A stretch of DNA of 64,000 nucleotides from Chara braunii (taxonomy: Eukaryota; Streptophyta; Charophyceae; Charales; Characeae): assembly GCA_003427395.1 (NCBI GenBank), contig BFEA01000290.1:1431017-1495016 (forward strand), given 5' to 3'. Shown in pieces: positions 1-10,533 of this stretch. The translations under genes and the position numbers were made by a program. The notes under the pieces were generated by a model. It saw only the letters and a program-made list of their open reading frames with translations, did not search any database and had not been told where the DNA came from. How positions within the stretch are numbered: the stretch's first letter is position 1; each line of letters starts with the position of its first letter.

Positions 1-426
1 TTTTTTTTTTTTTTTTTTTTTTTTGGGTCCGCGGCCGAACGCATCCCCAAGGGGTCCTATACGTTCGGGCGATCGGGTTCGGGCGTTCGACCCATCCCAA
101 ACGTCCGTTACCCTGGGCCCCGCAATAAAGTGAAAACAAAAAGTAAAAAGTGAAAACAAATAAAATCGTTAGTGGGTGAGTACGTTTTGACACCACCATA
201 TTTGAAGATTCTTAATATTTTTGTGGCTTCTCAAAATGACTTTAAAATTTATAACAGGAAAAAAAAAACTTATTTTTAGGCCCCGAAATCATTTTTGGTG
301 AGGGCCGAACGTCGTCGGGTCCGGACCCCGAACGGCCGTACGTACGGAGGTAAACCCGGGGACCTCCGTACGCACGGGTTGGTGACCTTGTATATATTCC
401 TCTTAGTTCGTTCCCCCATTCTGTAG
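1..426. other. T-run and CpG-rich non-coding stretch
   Basis: The window opens with a run of 24 T followed by CpG-rich sequence with recurring CGAACG and TTCGGGCG words (about 25-120 and 295-375) separated by AT-rich DNA. Similar CGAACG-rich sequence recurs near 14240-14310. I see no reading frame of interest. It may be a decayed piece of a mobile element, but its family cannot be told from this. Confidence 0.4.
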
Positions 427-709
427 TCGTTGAGGCCTAGGAAGTAGGAAACAAGGATGAAGGTTGTAATGAGTGGACTGAAGATAAAATAAAAAAAACA
501 AACAGAGAAATAAAAAAAAACGATGCATTTTTGCCTCGCGGCTGGGAGAACAACCAGAATGGTTGTGTGGTAGCATAACAGGCTCCTACCACGTTCGGGT
601 CGAATATTTTCGACCCTGAGATTTTTTATCCCATGATCAATGTCGTTGCACGTGAGGGAAAGTTGGTGATCAAATTGAAAGAGAGAGGGAGAGAAAAACA
701 GTGAGAGTA
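427..709 (+). repeat. LTR-B-type dispersed repeat, left half
   Basis: This block matches 18394-18720 in order. Shared landmarks are a GTCGTT start, an oligo-A tract, the words GGGAGAACAACCA, ATGG(T/C)TGTGTGG and AGCATAACAGGCTC, then a GAGAGAGGGAGAG purine tract. In the 18 kb copy the next matching sequence follows within about 20 bp. Here it resumes only at about 4565, after a 3.85 kb insertion. It is non-coding and is read here as upstream (U3-side) sequence of the LTR-B family. Confidence 0.65.
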
Positions 710-884
710 GGTTAACGACACCGTTTTTTTTTATTATACCAACAGTTTACTAGCAGTTTTCTATTAGCACCGAAGTTTTTACTCACTTCAAGGTTATGTT
801 TTCATCATGATTTTGAAAAGTTTCATGGTGAACATCTACCACCCTTTACCTGCGGATTAGACTTGGAGAAACAAAAGTCCGTGT

Positions 885-3480
885 AGGAAGAGCAAGGGGA
901 GGAAAAATCGTTTCAGGGTGTTCGCTTTCTTCGCCACTTTAGTTTTTTCATGTTTTTAATCATCGGTTGAGTGGCAGGCGGGGTCGTTTCAGGGTGTTCA
1001 CATTCTTCACCACTTCTGTTTTTTCATGTTTTTAATCATAAGTTCGTGTGGCAAGCTGGGGGAGAGGGAGTCGTTTCAGGGTGTTCACTTTCTTCACAGC
1101 TTCAATTTTTTCATGTTTTTTATCAGAGGTTTGAGTGACAAGATGGGGGAGGAGGGGGAGTGGTTTTATGGTGTTCACTTTTTTTTACCACTTCATGTTT
1201 TCACGTTTTTCGTCATGCGCGAAACCTTAGCTATGTAGGAAGTGCAAGAGGAGGGCCGCTCGTTTCAGGGTGTTCACTTTCTTCACCACGTCAGTTTTTT
1301 ATGTTTTTCATTACAGGTTGAAGTGGTAAGCCGGAGGAATAGGGGTTGTTTTAGGGTGTTCATTTTTTTCACCACTTCAGTTTCTTAATGTTTTTTATCA
1401 TAGGTTTGAGTGACAAGGTGGGAGAAGGAGGGGTGATTGGTTTCATGATATTCATTTTTTTCACACTTCACATTTTTCACGTTTTTCGTCATGAAGGGAA
1501 CCTTAGCTAGGTCACTGTAGGAAGAGCAAAAGGACGAGAAGGTCTTTTAGGGTGTTCACTTTCTTCTTCATTTCGTTTTTTTTATGTTTTTCATCATAGG
1601 TTTGAGTGGCAAGCCGGGGGAGAGGGGATTGTTTCAGGGTGTTCACTTTCTTCACCGTTTCAATTTTTTAATATTTTTCATCCACAAGTGGTTAACTTGA
1701 ACGACCTATTGAAATTTCAGAATGAAATATTCCGAAGTTTGTTAGCAGAGGTATGAAATCACTGAAATGGTCAGAAGACACTTCAAGTCATTTCAAGAGT
1801 TTCAAGTGGTTGTAAGGTCAAATTTTATAGGTTTTTTTTTTTTTTTGCCTGTTTTTCTTTTGGTTCAACATTGGTGTGTGTCACTTCAGGTAATTTCAAG
1901 AGTCTCGAGTGGGAAAATCTGAAACCTCTGAAATGACTTGAAGTAGTTGAAGCTTTTAAAAGCGGTTTCATATCCCCCTGCCCAAATTTTTAGATTGGGG
2001 CATCTGAAACCACTTTCTGATTTTCAGCCACTTCAAACCATTTCAAAAGTTTCGGGTGGGGAGACCTGAAACGTATGAAATGACTTGAAGCGGCTGAAGC
2101 TTCTGAAAACGGTTTCAGGTCCCCCCATCCAAATGCTCGGACATGGGGACCTAAAATCGATTTCAGAATCTTAAACCACTTCATGTTATTTCATAAGTTT
2201 CGGGTGGGGAAACCTGAAACCTTTAAAATGACTCGAAGTGGTTGAACTTTCTGAAAACGATTTCAGGTCCCTCCCTCCAAATGCTTGGATGTCTGAAGCT
2301 TCTGAAGGCGGATTCAGGTTCCCCCATCCAAGTACCAACACCCGTATTAAGCAGTTGAAAATGACATGAAAATATAGACATTTGTTAACCTTCTCTCTTT
2401 TCATCACAGAATTGAGTAGCAAGGTGGGGGAAGTAGCGGGGGGTTCGTTTCATGGTATTCATTTTTTTCACCACTTCACATTTTTCACGTTTTTCGTCAT
2501 GCAAAGAACCTTAGTTAGGTTACCGTAGGAAGAGTAAGAGGACAGGGAGGTCGTTTAGGGTGTTCACTTTTTTCTCCACTTCGTTTTTTTCATGTTTTTC
2601 ATCATAGATTTGAGTGGTAAGCCGGGGGAGGGGGGGTCGTTTCAGGGTGTTCACTTTCTTCACCACTTCAATTTTTTCATATTTTTCATGATAGGTTTGA
2701 GTGGCAAGGCGAGGGGGAGGGTCATGGTATTCACTGTTTTCACCACTTCACGTTTTTCACGTTTGCAGTACGTAGAGCAAGAAGAGGGGGGGCCGTGTCA
2801 AGGTGTTCACTTTGTTTAGCACTTCAGTTTTTTCCCGTTTTTCATCATAGGTTTGGGTGGCTAGCTGGGGGAGGAGGGGTTGTTTCAGGGTGTTCACTTT
2901 TTTTACCAGTTCAGTTTTTTCATGTTTTTCATTAAAGGTTTGAGTAGCAAGGTGGCGAAGGGGGAGGAGTGATTTCATAATATTCACTTTTTATGACCAG
3001 TTCATGTTTTTTACGTTTTTCGTCATGCGCGGAACCTTAGCTAGGTCACTGTAGGAAGAGCAAGAGGAGGGCCGGTCGTTTCAGTGTGTTCACTTTCTTG
3101 ACCACCTCAGTTTTTCATGTTTTTCATCATGGGTTTTAGTAGCAAGGTGGTGGGGGGGGAAGAGTAGTTTCATGATGTTCACTTTTTTTCACCACTTCAT
3201 ATTTTTTATGTTTTTCGTCATGCGAAGAACCTTAGTTAGGTCATCGTAGGAAGACCAAGAGGAGGCAGGGTCGTTTCAGGGTGTTCACTTTCTTTACCAC
3301 GTCAGTTTTTTATGTTTTTCATTATAGGTTGGAGTGACAAGCTGGAGGAATGAGGGTCGTTTCAGGGTGTTCACTTTCGCCACCACTTCAGTTTTTTTAT
3401 GTTTTTCATCATGGGTCTAAGTGGCAAGGCGGTGGAGGGGGGGGGGGGAGTCGTAGTGTTTACTTTTTTCACCACGTGAC
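885..3480 (+). repeat. Direct minisatellite array, ~87-bp units with higher-order organisation
   Basis: The word GGGTGTTCAC or a close variant recurs about twenty times at 80-95 bp spacing (for example 1079, 1170, 1269, 1552, 1639, 2560, 2647, 2890, 3280, 3364). It is followed by TTCTTCACCACTTCAGTTTT, then a 'catgtttttcatcataggt' segment and a G-rich spacer. A marker segment (CCTTAGCTAGGTCACTGTAG plus an AAGAGCAAGAGGAG word) returns near 1215, 1498, 2505, 3030 and 3225. The array is therefore built of roughly three-unit groups. A second satellite (1690-2400) interrupts it. Confidence 0.75.
1690..2400. repeat. Second satellite block rich in TTTCAG/CTGAAA words
   Basis: Tandem degenerate units of roughly 130-165 bp are built around 'cacttcaa.ccatttcaaaagtttcgggtgg', an acctgaaac word and a GGTTTCAGGTCCCCCCATCC segment (about 2100-2130, 2260-2290, 2310-2335). 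The block ends with a TTGTTAACCTTCTCTC word that also ends the satellite at 53130-53560, which links the two arrays. No coding potential. Confidence 0.65.
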
Positions 3481-3539
3481 ACGTTTTTTACGTTTTTCGA
3501 CCGATAGTTGGACCAAGTACTGGTAGTTTAAGGTTGTGG

Positions 3540-4260
3540 TCGCATGAAGATCCTGAAGTTAAACAACTTGAACACCCTGAAACCAACCCCCACTCTCTCC
3601 CGGCTTGCCACTCAAATCTATGATGAAAAACATGAAAAAACTGAAGTGGTGAAGAAAGTGAACACCCTGAAACGACCCCGCGTCCCTTTGCTCGTCCTGC
3701 GGTGACCTCGCTAAGGGTCTGGACATGATGAAAAACATGAAAAATGTGAAGTGGTGAAAAATGAGCACTCTGACAGAGTCTGACCCGCTTCCCCCTCCCC
3801 CCTTCCCCGACTTGCCACTCAACAGATGATGAAAAACATGAAAAAACTGAAGTGGTGAAAAAAATGAACACCTTGAAATCACCCCTCCCTCTCTCGGCTT
3901 GCCACGCAACCTATGATGAAAAACACAAAAAGTTGAAGTGGTGAAAAAAGTGAACACCCTGAAACCATCCCCCCTCCCTCAACTTGCCACTCAACCTATG
4001 ATGAAAAAAATGAAAAAGTTGAAGTGGTGAAGAAACTGAACACCTTAAAACCACACCTCCTCTCCTTGCTCTTCCTACGATAACCTCAACCTAAGATGAA
4101 AAAATAAAAAAAGTAGAAGTGATGAAGAAAGTGAACACCCTGAACCCCCCCCTCCCCTTGCTCTTCTTACAACGACTTAGCTAAGGTTTCGCGCATGACG
4201 AAAAATATGAAAAACGTAAAGTGGTGAAAACAATAAACACCCTGAAACCATTCCCCCCTC
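3540..4260 (-). repeat. Same ~87-bp satellite in inverted orientation
   Basis: Between about 3480 and 3545 the array switches strand. From here the plus strand shows the reverse complement of the upstream units, for example GAAGTGGTGAAGAAAGTGAA followed by CACCCTGAAAC, and the marker segment in reverse (3690, 4065, 4155). The unit itself contains a finer period: TGAA recurs every 8-9 bases (TGAA-N5). The inversion means a transcript or single strand could fold over hundreds of bases. Confidence 0.7.
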
Positions 4261-4379
4261 CCCTTGCACCGGTAATGTAACTACACCGTTGCGATAAAGA
4301 TCCTGAAATTTTCGGATAGGTGAAAACCATGAAAATTATGAAGTTTCGACGGTGTGAAAAGGTGGACAACATTATGAAA

Positions 4380-4475
4380 TGGACTCAATGTTCACCATGA
4401 ACAACATACTTTTTACCCTGAACAAGATACTCCTCACCATGAACAACATACTCCTCACCGTAAACAACACACTCC
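4380..4475 (+). repeat. ~33-bp tandem repeat, about three copies
   Basis: Three imperfect copies of ACCATGAACAACATACTCCT with its spacer lie inside the right end of the TIR-bounded insertion. They keep the TGAA(C) word of the neighbouring satellite, so they probably derive from it. Confidence 0.6.
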
Positions 4476-4559
4476 CCACTACAAATTTATAGCAAACAAA
4501 ATACCACACATTTTTCACTTCATTATTTTCATCACCGAATTTTCAACTACTCGTTAACC

Positions 4560-5345
4560 AGTTATGTCTCCCAACATGCCAACTGTCATTCTCGTTCTCA
4601 GCGGAGGGTAGAAAAAAAGTAAGAGGTGCTATTAATTTTAACAGGACGCGCCTGACTGAGGTAAGAGTCTGACACGTTGTAGTTAAATTTAGTTTGATTT
4701 TCTTTTTTTTTTTGTTTATTTTATTTATAATGCTACATTCTTATGAGGACACTTTTCCTCACGAGGTACTACCTCGAGTAATTTCTGCCAGAGGTTACTG
4801 TGAGACTCTCATTTTTAGAGGGAGCCTGAAAATTGAAGGGTAAAAAACAAAAAGTCTAAGCACAACCTTTTCCTTGGCGTATCAGCCCTACGAAACGAGG
4901 TCAGATACATCAAACTGAAAGGGGTTGTATCTCTTTAATACCTTATCAGAAAAATCAATGAAAAATAGTTTGAAAAATATCATGTCACAACTATCTCATT
5001 AAATTCTAAGACAACTGAGATAAAAAAATGAAAAATTAAAGTAAGGCAGTTAAAGAAATCGCCCCCACTAAGGTTGTGGTTGTCGTGCGACCATAGTTAG
5101 TCGTTCATCTTGGCTAGATCAAGGGTTTACTATGAGCCTAATATTTTGTCTGAGGGATGGAGAGACGGCCAACCCTCCGCAACCACTGTATTAAAAACAG
5201 CTGTCCCCAATTGCCACACAAAAACACTTGTGTTGCGAGTGGGTGACAACACTCGAGTGTTCCTGATCTGCTGGAGAGGCTGTCGAAGGCAACCTGGGAG
5301 GAAACTAAAGATTTGAAGTGGAGCTTAGAGAAGGAGAACAACCAT
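4560..5345 (+). repeat. LTR-B-type repeat, right half with promoter region
   Basis: Resumes the repeat interrupted at 710. It aligns in order with 18735-18960 (GCGCCTGACTGAGGTAAGAG; GAGGACACTT..TCACGAGGT) and then with 20650-21190 (GGAGCCTGAAAATTGAAGGG; CAGATACATCAAACTGAAAG; CCCCCACTAAGG; GATCAAGGGTTTACTATGA; GGAGCTTAGA). The 20.7-21.2 kb copy differs mainly by point changes. The short reading frames across it run through the putative TATA box and are not credible genes. Confidence 0.7.
5187..5194 (+). promoter_or_regulatory. TATA-like box of LTR-B copy 1
   Basis: TATTAAAA sits in the same place as TATAAAAG at 21021-21028 and as minus-strand TATAAAAG at 38448-38455. All three are preceded by an (A)GATCAAGGG or TCAAATCAAGGG word. 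Conserved position in three repeat copies is the main support. Promoter function is inferred. Confidence 0.45.
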
Positions 5346-8300
5346 AGTCGAGGTAGGGAGCATTCTGTTTTACTTCCCTCTGGCTCATGCTGGTCCGGTG
5401 GAGCGCTCCTTGTAACTCTAAGGGTCTAAGGCGGTACGACTGGAGGCATTTTTGGGCCTAGATTTTGTATAAGGTCCATATGTTATTAATTTCACTTCCC
5501 CAACAGACTTCAAGGCACGCTGGTGGAGGTGCCAGTGCACTAAACTACGGCAGGTTGATTTCTCACTCTTGTGGAGTTATGCTGCCAATTTTTTTCGGTG
5601 TCGAAGGTAGTAAATTTTGCGGCGTTATGCCGCTGAAATTGAGGGTCGTCAGACAACACTAAGTAGAAGAAAATTGTTGGATTTTTTTTTGGTACTTCAA
5701 AGGACTCGCCCTCAACATCGACAAAGGGGGGAATGTAGTGAAATTATTGCGGTGTTATGGCAAACATCGTTAGAAGTATCAGTGATGGTCTACGTTTTTT
5801 ACTATACAAGTCGAGGTGGAATGACACACAATCTTTTTTTTGCGCACATTAACGGTGGTAGGACCATCGCCCTTTACCTAATAAACCAGTGAGACAAGCG
5901 GAGCGCGTGAGCAGGACGGACGATGTCGTTGTAGTGAGAACTTATGTGTGTTTTTTCTTGGAGGACTGGTGGAAGTTGTTTTGGCGAGCAACGTCATCAG
6001 GTGTTGGAAGGGATAGTGCGGGACCCGCTGGGACCATCGGGACGAGTTTAGACTTGTTTGGGACCGTCATTTTTTTCTTCTTGGGACTTGTGCGACTCGC
6101 TGCCTTAGGATTTGGTACTGTCGAGTGTGAGACTTATGAGTCGATAGTGGACTGGGACTAGCAGTTGACCCGGAACATACCTTGGGGCTTCAATTTTTTT
6201 TTTGGGCCAGGCACACTTATTTTATTGGTTTTCTTGTGCGAGCAGAGTCGCAGCAGATACTACTTTTACTTAAGGTCAGTGGTTGGCATGGACCCTCTCA
6301 CACCTGTGTGTGTGCACCCTCACGCTGTATGATTTTTTTTCTGGGTGTTCACAAAACAAAAGAATGAAAGAAAAACTTCATCAAACATACTTGTGTGAAA
6401 TACCAAGTTTGACTTGAGTAGGGTTCTTGTTGGTTAAATTCTTGGGTTGTTTGTTTTTCTTTGCATGCAGGTGGTTGAAATGAAAGTGTGCGGGGTAAAA
6501 AAACTCATATTTTTACTGAATGAAGAGATGAAAAAATTTAATGTTTCCTTGCGCTTCTCAGTGTTGTTTTCATCTGCTTATTAAATAAACAATCAAACTT
6601 TTGAGGGGAAAAGTAATAAGGGTAAAAAAAAAAACTTGGGTAATTAAAATAAGAAATAAAAAAATAAATGAACTTAGTAATCTAACCCAAAGGTTCCCCT
6701 TTTTTATCCCGAATGCCCTTTCAACCTATTCCAGTTCAAAAGAGTCTCAACTCTCCTTCTTTTCTGAATTTCTAGTTCGTTTAAGTTGCTTTCATGTAGA
6801 GGTTCAGGGTAGTTGACCTGACTCTAAAGTTCGAGGGCTTCCTTATTCTAGGAGGAAATATGGGATGGAGGTTCGTTGCTTTAGTAGTCGGCTCTGTTAT
6901 GGACCCGGAGTGAACCGTTTTAATAAGGGGGTACTTTGCCGGTTCGGTGGAGACTGACTGACTTCTAGGTTTCGAGCCTCTGGCTCGGGCGAGGAGTACT
7001 GTAGACCACTTCCTAGAGAGTGGGACGCGTGATGGTTAGGAGTCAGAGTTGGCTTCCCCACGCTCTTACATGGGGAAATGACTGAATTAGCAGACCATTC
7101 AGGTGAACGGATTATGAGTCACCCTCAATTTGAAAGGTTGACGCTATAAGAAGCTCAACTTAATTCAATAGGAGTTTGTACGGAGCCCAAGTAGGAGTTT
7201 CCATTGTGGAAGGCACACGCCTTAAGAAGCGTGGAGTCGGGCTGAGGGATCAAGAAGATAAATTTTAAATTGTCAATCAAAGGGTGACAATGAAATAAGA
7301 AGAGGATTGTAAATAAAAAAAGAAAAAAAATATGTGTCAATCTGGTTGAACTAAGCAACTTATGAGAGTCATCCGCGTTTCTTTTTCCAGATGCTCACGG
7401 TACTTGTAGTTTTTGTGTTATTTCTGAACAGAGAGGTTGCCGCAGAGTACGTAGTCCAGATAGGGAGGCGCGAATTGAACTTAGAACAAGTTAGCCGCAA
7501 AATTTATACTCAACTATTGTATTTCCTTATGGGAGGGACCTCATGATGCATCACGGTACGACGAGAAACATGTCGCAAATCGTTTTATTCATAACCTCAA
7601 CTTATTTATAAATCCTTGAACCCAATTTTGTTCGAACACGTCGTTTAGGCGGGTCGACCTACGCATTATTTATGGGTTCGAAGACGAGGAGTTGCGACCA
7701 TAGTACGACCATGAGATTAGATGGTTGTATCTCAAACTTGTTTTCTAATACGATGCTCTCATAGATCGTTTTGATGACATCGAGTTTCAATTGTTTTGAA
7801 ATCGTCGTCTGACAAACCTTCGCCAAAGTCACATGAGGTACGTAACTTACGACGACTTTTTAGAGCGTACGATGATTCAGTGGATTGAAAAGAGTAAAAA
7901 TGTTTAAAGTTCAAGTTGAGAGGTGTATTTTTATTAACAACGTTATTGGATTTCTTGAGATGCCGAATATGTCGACGGTGACAATTATTTTTTGTATATG
8001 CGAAGAAGCACGTGATTGGATATCAAGCGCAGAGGAAGATGAGATTAACATTGTGCGAACAAGACAATTAATCTATGATTCATCTATCATTTTTCTAGTG
8101 AGGGATATGTCGTGGTTTTGGCAAGGGAGCTTAAGACATCCGTAACAAAGGTGCTTGTTTCGCACTAGTGTTGCAAGACACATCATCTGGTATGAATTTG
8201 TTCCATGAATGAGCGTTTGAGTTGCACACCTTTTGGTTCGACACAGTGATGCGTGATCTCTTTATGCCGAAGGAATTCCAAAATGAAGTTTTTTTTTTTG

Positions 8301-10315
8301 AATGTTCCCACCACTATAATGAGCAACATGGTCCTTTTGCATATGTTCATCATTATCGTCGAACGCTCGACAACAGATTTCAGTTGTTCAAATGAGTTGT
8401 TTTTTTCTACAGAGGAGTTCGAGGGTGAGGAGCGTTGACTTTTTGGGTTAATTAATGCTTGATGTGGTTCTTTTGTGAACAAATGGATGGTGACTGACGT
8501 GACCTTACCATGTCCGGGAATCTCCTCGTTCACGACACATCTGATGTCAGGTTGATAAAAGGGGCAGAGCAACTTTTGATGGTTCGAGACGGCAAGCTAA
8601 CCCGTTGTTCTGGTTTTATCAGAATGCTTCGAAATGGTAAGAAATTTTTTCCTCACTCGCGAGCAAATGTCCAAACAGACAAGGCTCAAACTTATAGAGA
8701 ATTTTATGGTTATACCTTATATTTCCATCACGCAAGTAACCTCAAATGTCTCTCTCAAGTTATTGTAAGTGTTAAAATTACCTCGTCGGACGACAACTTT
8801 AGCATCGTTCTGATCCAGGACACGGAGACGCAACACTTGTTTGGATTGAGCCGACCGTTCCTATCCATAGTGTGGCGGTTAGCCTCACGAATGACCTCAC
8901 TTTATGATACGCGAACGGTCAGGGTTATGCGAGGTGGACATGTCTCAACACTGTTTTTTTATAACGACGAGTTCGTGAGCCTTGACTCGTTGGAGACTTA
9001 GGTCTGCGAAGGACGTCAGTTATATTAAGGTTAGACGCGACCTCTGGAGATTTCATCTGATTTTCAGAGGTGGCATACATCCCACTGTTTCGTTAAGGAA
9101 GTCATTACCTTAACACTTATAGCTTCACGAGGTGGATAGGACAGTCGAAAAAACAGAAAATATGTCGCAAGTACTAAAAAGATAAATTCTCAGGGATAGG
9201 CGGACGACAAGTAATGAAAGACTATGGGGAAATTCGGTTAAAGTGAATAGCCGTTAGTTCTACCATTCCATGAGTTGCATGAAGACAGTGTAATGAAACT
9301 GAGAAAAAAAAAAGAAAGATGAAGTACACCTTTGAGTTAATCGTTGAACGTCAACGATTAGCCCAATCGTATTATGTGAGAACATTCTGAAGTTGCATGA
9401 AGAAAATCTGGCATGAGGGTCTCATCTGTATGTTTCAATTAGTAAAATTGTAATCAACGCAATTGAAGCAAGTCATGGGTTCTTCTTTTACGTTAGACAA
9501 GGAGTCCCACCGACGTTGTATCTTTTACAGTTTCATTTCCTTATGAAGAGCATGACTTGAAATTTCAGTTGTATAAAAAAACGATGAATAATTATTTTTG
9601 GCAGGTCAATTCATCAAATCAAGTCAAACAGTAGGTAGTTCAACATCACGTTTATATTAATGCCTTGCTGAATAAACTTAATATGAAAGTTTTTTTTTAT
9701 GGTTAAATCTCTGCAGAAATGATTGTCGGGGTTTTGGTTATACAAAAACAATTGAGGGATGACTTTTGATATCTATGTGCTTTGTTGATAGTTCATTTGT
9801 GTTTTGTTATAATTATTTTTTTATGAGTTATATGCAATTGGCTAAGATTAATTAATGGGTATTATGTTTGCTTGAAATCGTCCTTGTCGACAGGTGTATA
9901 CATCGAGCTTGAGAGATCAATGTCCCAGACAACGAACAACACGAATGACCTTACCCATGTGTGCCTATGCTACAACGAAACGGACAAATGATCTCGGTTG
10001 ACCTACCTCCGCAATCCTATGCAAAAACTTTCGCATAGAGGTTAGTAGCTCGTTAGGGATATGCCCTTAAAGGTGGTGGCAACCCCTTAAGGAAGGTAAG
10101 TTGTGCCCCATGAGAACCTATCCTGTCGTGGGGGACCGTGGGAAGTACGACTGGCGAAGGGACGACGCAACCATGACCGTGACCGTCTCGACGATTCGAG
10201 GGATTATTTATGAGTCATCTCCAAGTTGTCTTTAATGTTTTTTTTAACTCCTTCGTGACATGAGTGAGAGCGCTTTCACCTTTTGAGGAAAAGGTGGGAG
10301 CCGATGCGCTTGACA
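5346..10315 (+). mobile_element. Long decayed LTR (LTR-B copy 1), downstream part
   Basis: Sequence blocks here recur in the same order on the minus strand at 35.2-38.3 kb: 5550-5800 with 37780-38330, 6060-6180 with 37410-37650 (weak), 6850-7110 with 36270-36500 (strong), and 9580-10315 with 35238-35850 (strong; both end ..GATGCGC(T/C)(T/C)GACA). The terminal GACA is followed two bases later by a decayed tRNA-Asp PBS, so 10315 is taken as the LTR 3' end. About 2.4 kb between 7110 and 9580 has only ~0.4 kb opposite it in the minus copy and probably contains a nested insertion. The LTR start is not resolved. Confidence 0.6.
8132..9001 (+). pseudogene. Unidentified decayed coding frame
   Basis: One reading frame stays protein-like for about 290 codons despite five internal stops (8210, about 8390, 8423, 8453, 8495). 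The last 164 codons (8510-9001) are fully open. Visible text includes FWFDTVMRDLFMP and HYRRTLDNRFQLF upstream, and FYGYTLYFHHASNLK and RVMRGGHVSTLFFYND downstream. Four of the five internal stops are TGA, as C-to-T decay of CGA would give. An out-of-register open piece at 7885-8145 may be the preceding part. I do not recognise the family. It lies inside the stretch of LTR-B copy 1 missing from the 35-38 kb copy, so it may belong to a nested element. It could also be a chance frame. Confidence 0.35.
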
Positions 10316-10317
10316 GG

Positions 10318-10335
10318 TGGTGTCGTTGCTAGGGA
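10318..10335 (+). other. Decayed primer binding site (tRNA-Asp type)
   Basis: TGGTGTCGTTGCTAGGGA matches the plant gypsy tRNA-Asp PBS (TGGCGCCGTTGCCGGGGA) at 14 of 18 positions. All four differences are C-to-T or G-to-A transitions. It begins two bases after the LTR-B terminal GACA, the expected place for the start of reverse transcription. Confidence 0.6.
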
Positions 10336-10533
10336 TAACAACTGTCTATTGTTGTCCCTGATGGAATGATACTCGGGAAAGAAAATATTATGAAGTTATG
10401 ATATAAGCTTATTTTTATTTGTTTTCGGATAAAGGATTAATAAATATTTATAGAATGAGAAATGAGAAATGAGAAATGAATTTGATTAAGGTGTTAATAT
10501 ATAGTGTCATTGCTTTTGTGACACTTACGATGG

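Larger units (their letters stand above)
710..4559. mobile_element. TIR-bounded insertion filled with satellite repeats
   Basis: The insertion interrupts a dispersed repeat whose uninterrupted copy lies at 18394-18960. Its ends carry perfect 9-bp inverted repeats: GGTTAACGA at 710-718 and TCGTTAACC at 4551-4559. I cannot identify a clear target-site duplication. The interior is almost entirely satellite: ~87-bp units in direct orientation (about 885-3480), a different 'TTTCAG' satellite (1690-2400), the 87-bp family in reverse orientation (about 3540-4260), and a ~33-bp repeat (4380-4475). No transposase is visible. It could be a non-autonomous DNA transposon whose interior expanded, or a satellite block inserted by recombination with TIRs by chance. 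Confidence 0.5.

Noticed and set aside
3488-3957. Overlapping minus-strand frames of 127 and 132 codons rich in Phe and His
   Set aside because: They run through satellite units and repeat with them; the text is a translation of the repeat in two frames.
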